Assembly (NCBI GenBank): GCA_003133205.1
Contig: PKWK01000415.1
Location: forward strand, 1 to 5,973
DNA length: 5,973 nt
Direction of reading: 5' to 3'
Source of the DNA: Granulicella sp.
GTDB taxonomy: Bacteria; Acidobacteriota; Terriglobia; Terriglobales; Acidobacteriaceae
How positions within the stretch are numbered: the stretch's first letter is position 1; every line of letters begins with the position of its first letter. The notes under the pieces were generated by a model. It was not told where the DNA came from, ran no database searches, and saw nothing but the letters and a program-made list of their open reading frames with translations. Both the position numbers and the translations under genes were made by a program. Positions 5,849 through 5,973 of this stretch are shown here, piece by piece.

Positions 5849-5876
5849 GATTGCTGATTGTTAGTCCTTAGTTAGT
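5849..5876. repeat. degenerate heptamer run downstream of the OmpA-like gene
   Basis: Units GATTGCT, GATTGTT, AGTCCTT, AGTTAGT form a degenerate period-7 pattern. TTGCTGATTGTTAGT (5851-5865) matches TTGCAGGTTGTTAGT at 3707-3721 inside uvrC at 13 of 15 positions. It lies between the stop codon and the terminator stem. Confidence 0.45.
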
Positions 5877-5908
5877 CGGACGCGCCCTTCTATTGAAGGG
5901 CGCGTTCG
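5877..5908 (+). terminator. strong stem-loop terminator after the OmpA-like gene
   Basis: ACGCGCCCTTC (5880-5890), TATT loop, GAAGGGCGCGT (5895-5905): an 11-bp perfect stem, extended to 14 pairs by CGG/TCG with one G-U. It lies 50 bases after the stop codon. Only two T residues follow, so it is not a textbook intrinsic terminator; it may act bidirectionally or mainly protect the 3' end. Confidence 0.7.
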
Positions 5909-5973
5909 TGCGTGCTGTGTAGCTTCATCATGTTTGTAAAATGTAAGATGTGACTAGGGCGTGTTCACACTAT
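5909..5973. other. intergenic end of window, no gene seen
   Basis: AT-richer than the rest, with GTAAAATGTAAG and a terminal GGCGTGTTCACAC containing a GTGT/ACAC inverted repeat. It probably leads to a promoter or element beyond the edge. No ORF or RNA gene can be supported. Confidence 0.4.

Noticed and set aside
1..5973. CRISPR array, tRNA, rRNA or complete mobile element
   Set aside because: No regularly spaced long direct repeats, tRNA cloverleaf, rRNA signature or transposase/integrase coding sequence was seen. The repeats present are short and local.

Overview
The window is GC-rich, tightly packed bacterial chromosome. The gene set is an ECF sigma factor operon with a DUF4252 protein, a UvrC with a large linker insert, a group-2 pyrroline-5-carboxylate dehydrogenase and an alanine-rich OmpA-domain lipoprotein. 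Together with the protein style, this suggests an acidobacterium (Acidobacteriota, perhaps Terriglobus/Granulicella-like). The assignment is inference from sequence style; no search was run.

Layout. (1) 1-975, minus strand: the N-terminal 325 residues of a RocA/PruA-type L-glutamate gamma-semialdehyde dehydrogenase, cut by the window edge before the catalytic cysteine. (2) 976-1109: a divergent intergenic region with a perfect 7-2-7 palindrome and a good candidate ECF-type promoter facing the next operon. (3) 1110-2703, plus strand: a three-gene operon of an ECF sigma factor, an overlapping single-pass membrane protein that is the likely anti-sigma factor, and an exported DUF4252-family protein. 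(4) 2705-4801, minus strand: full-length uvrC, convergent with the operon and separated from it by one base. Its product carries about 80 extra low-complexity residues between the UVR domain and the C-terminal nuclease half. The DNA encoding that insert contains a REP-like palindrome, a heptamer array and a direct repeat. (5) 4802-5064: a divergent intergenic region with a perfect 8-bp inverted repeat and a weak promoter candidate. (6) 5065-5826, plus strand: an OmpA/Pal-like lipoprotein. It is followed by a second stretch of the same heptamer family and a strong stem-loop terminator. The last 65 bases hold no recognisable gene.

How the genes relate. Only the sigma/anti-sigma/DUF4252 cluster reads as one system: probably an envelope-signal-responsive sigma factor, its membrane partner and an exported protein of unknown function. 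The ECF-like promoter in front suggests autoregulation. pruA (proline/glutamate catabolism), uvrC (nucleotide excision repair) and the OmpA-like lipoprotein (envelope-peptidoglycan tethering) are separate transcription units. The most unusual signal is repetitive, intergenic-looking DNA carried in frame inside uvrC, with one repeat family recurring downstream of the OmpA-like gene.
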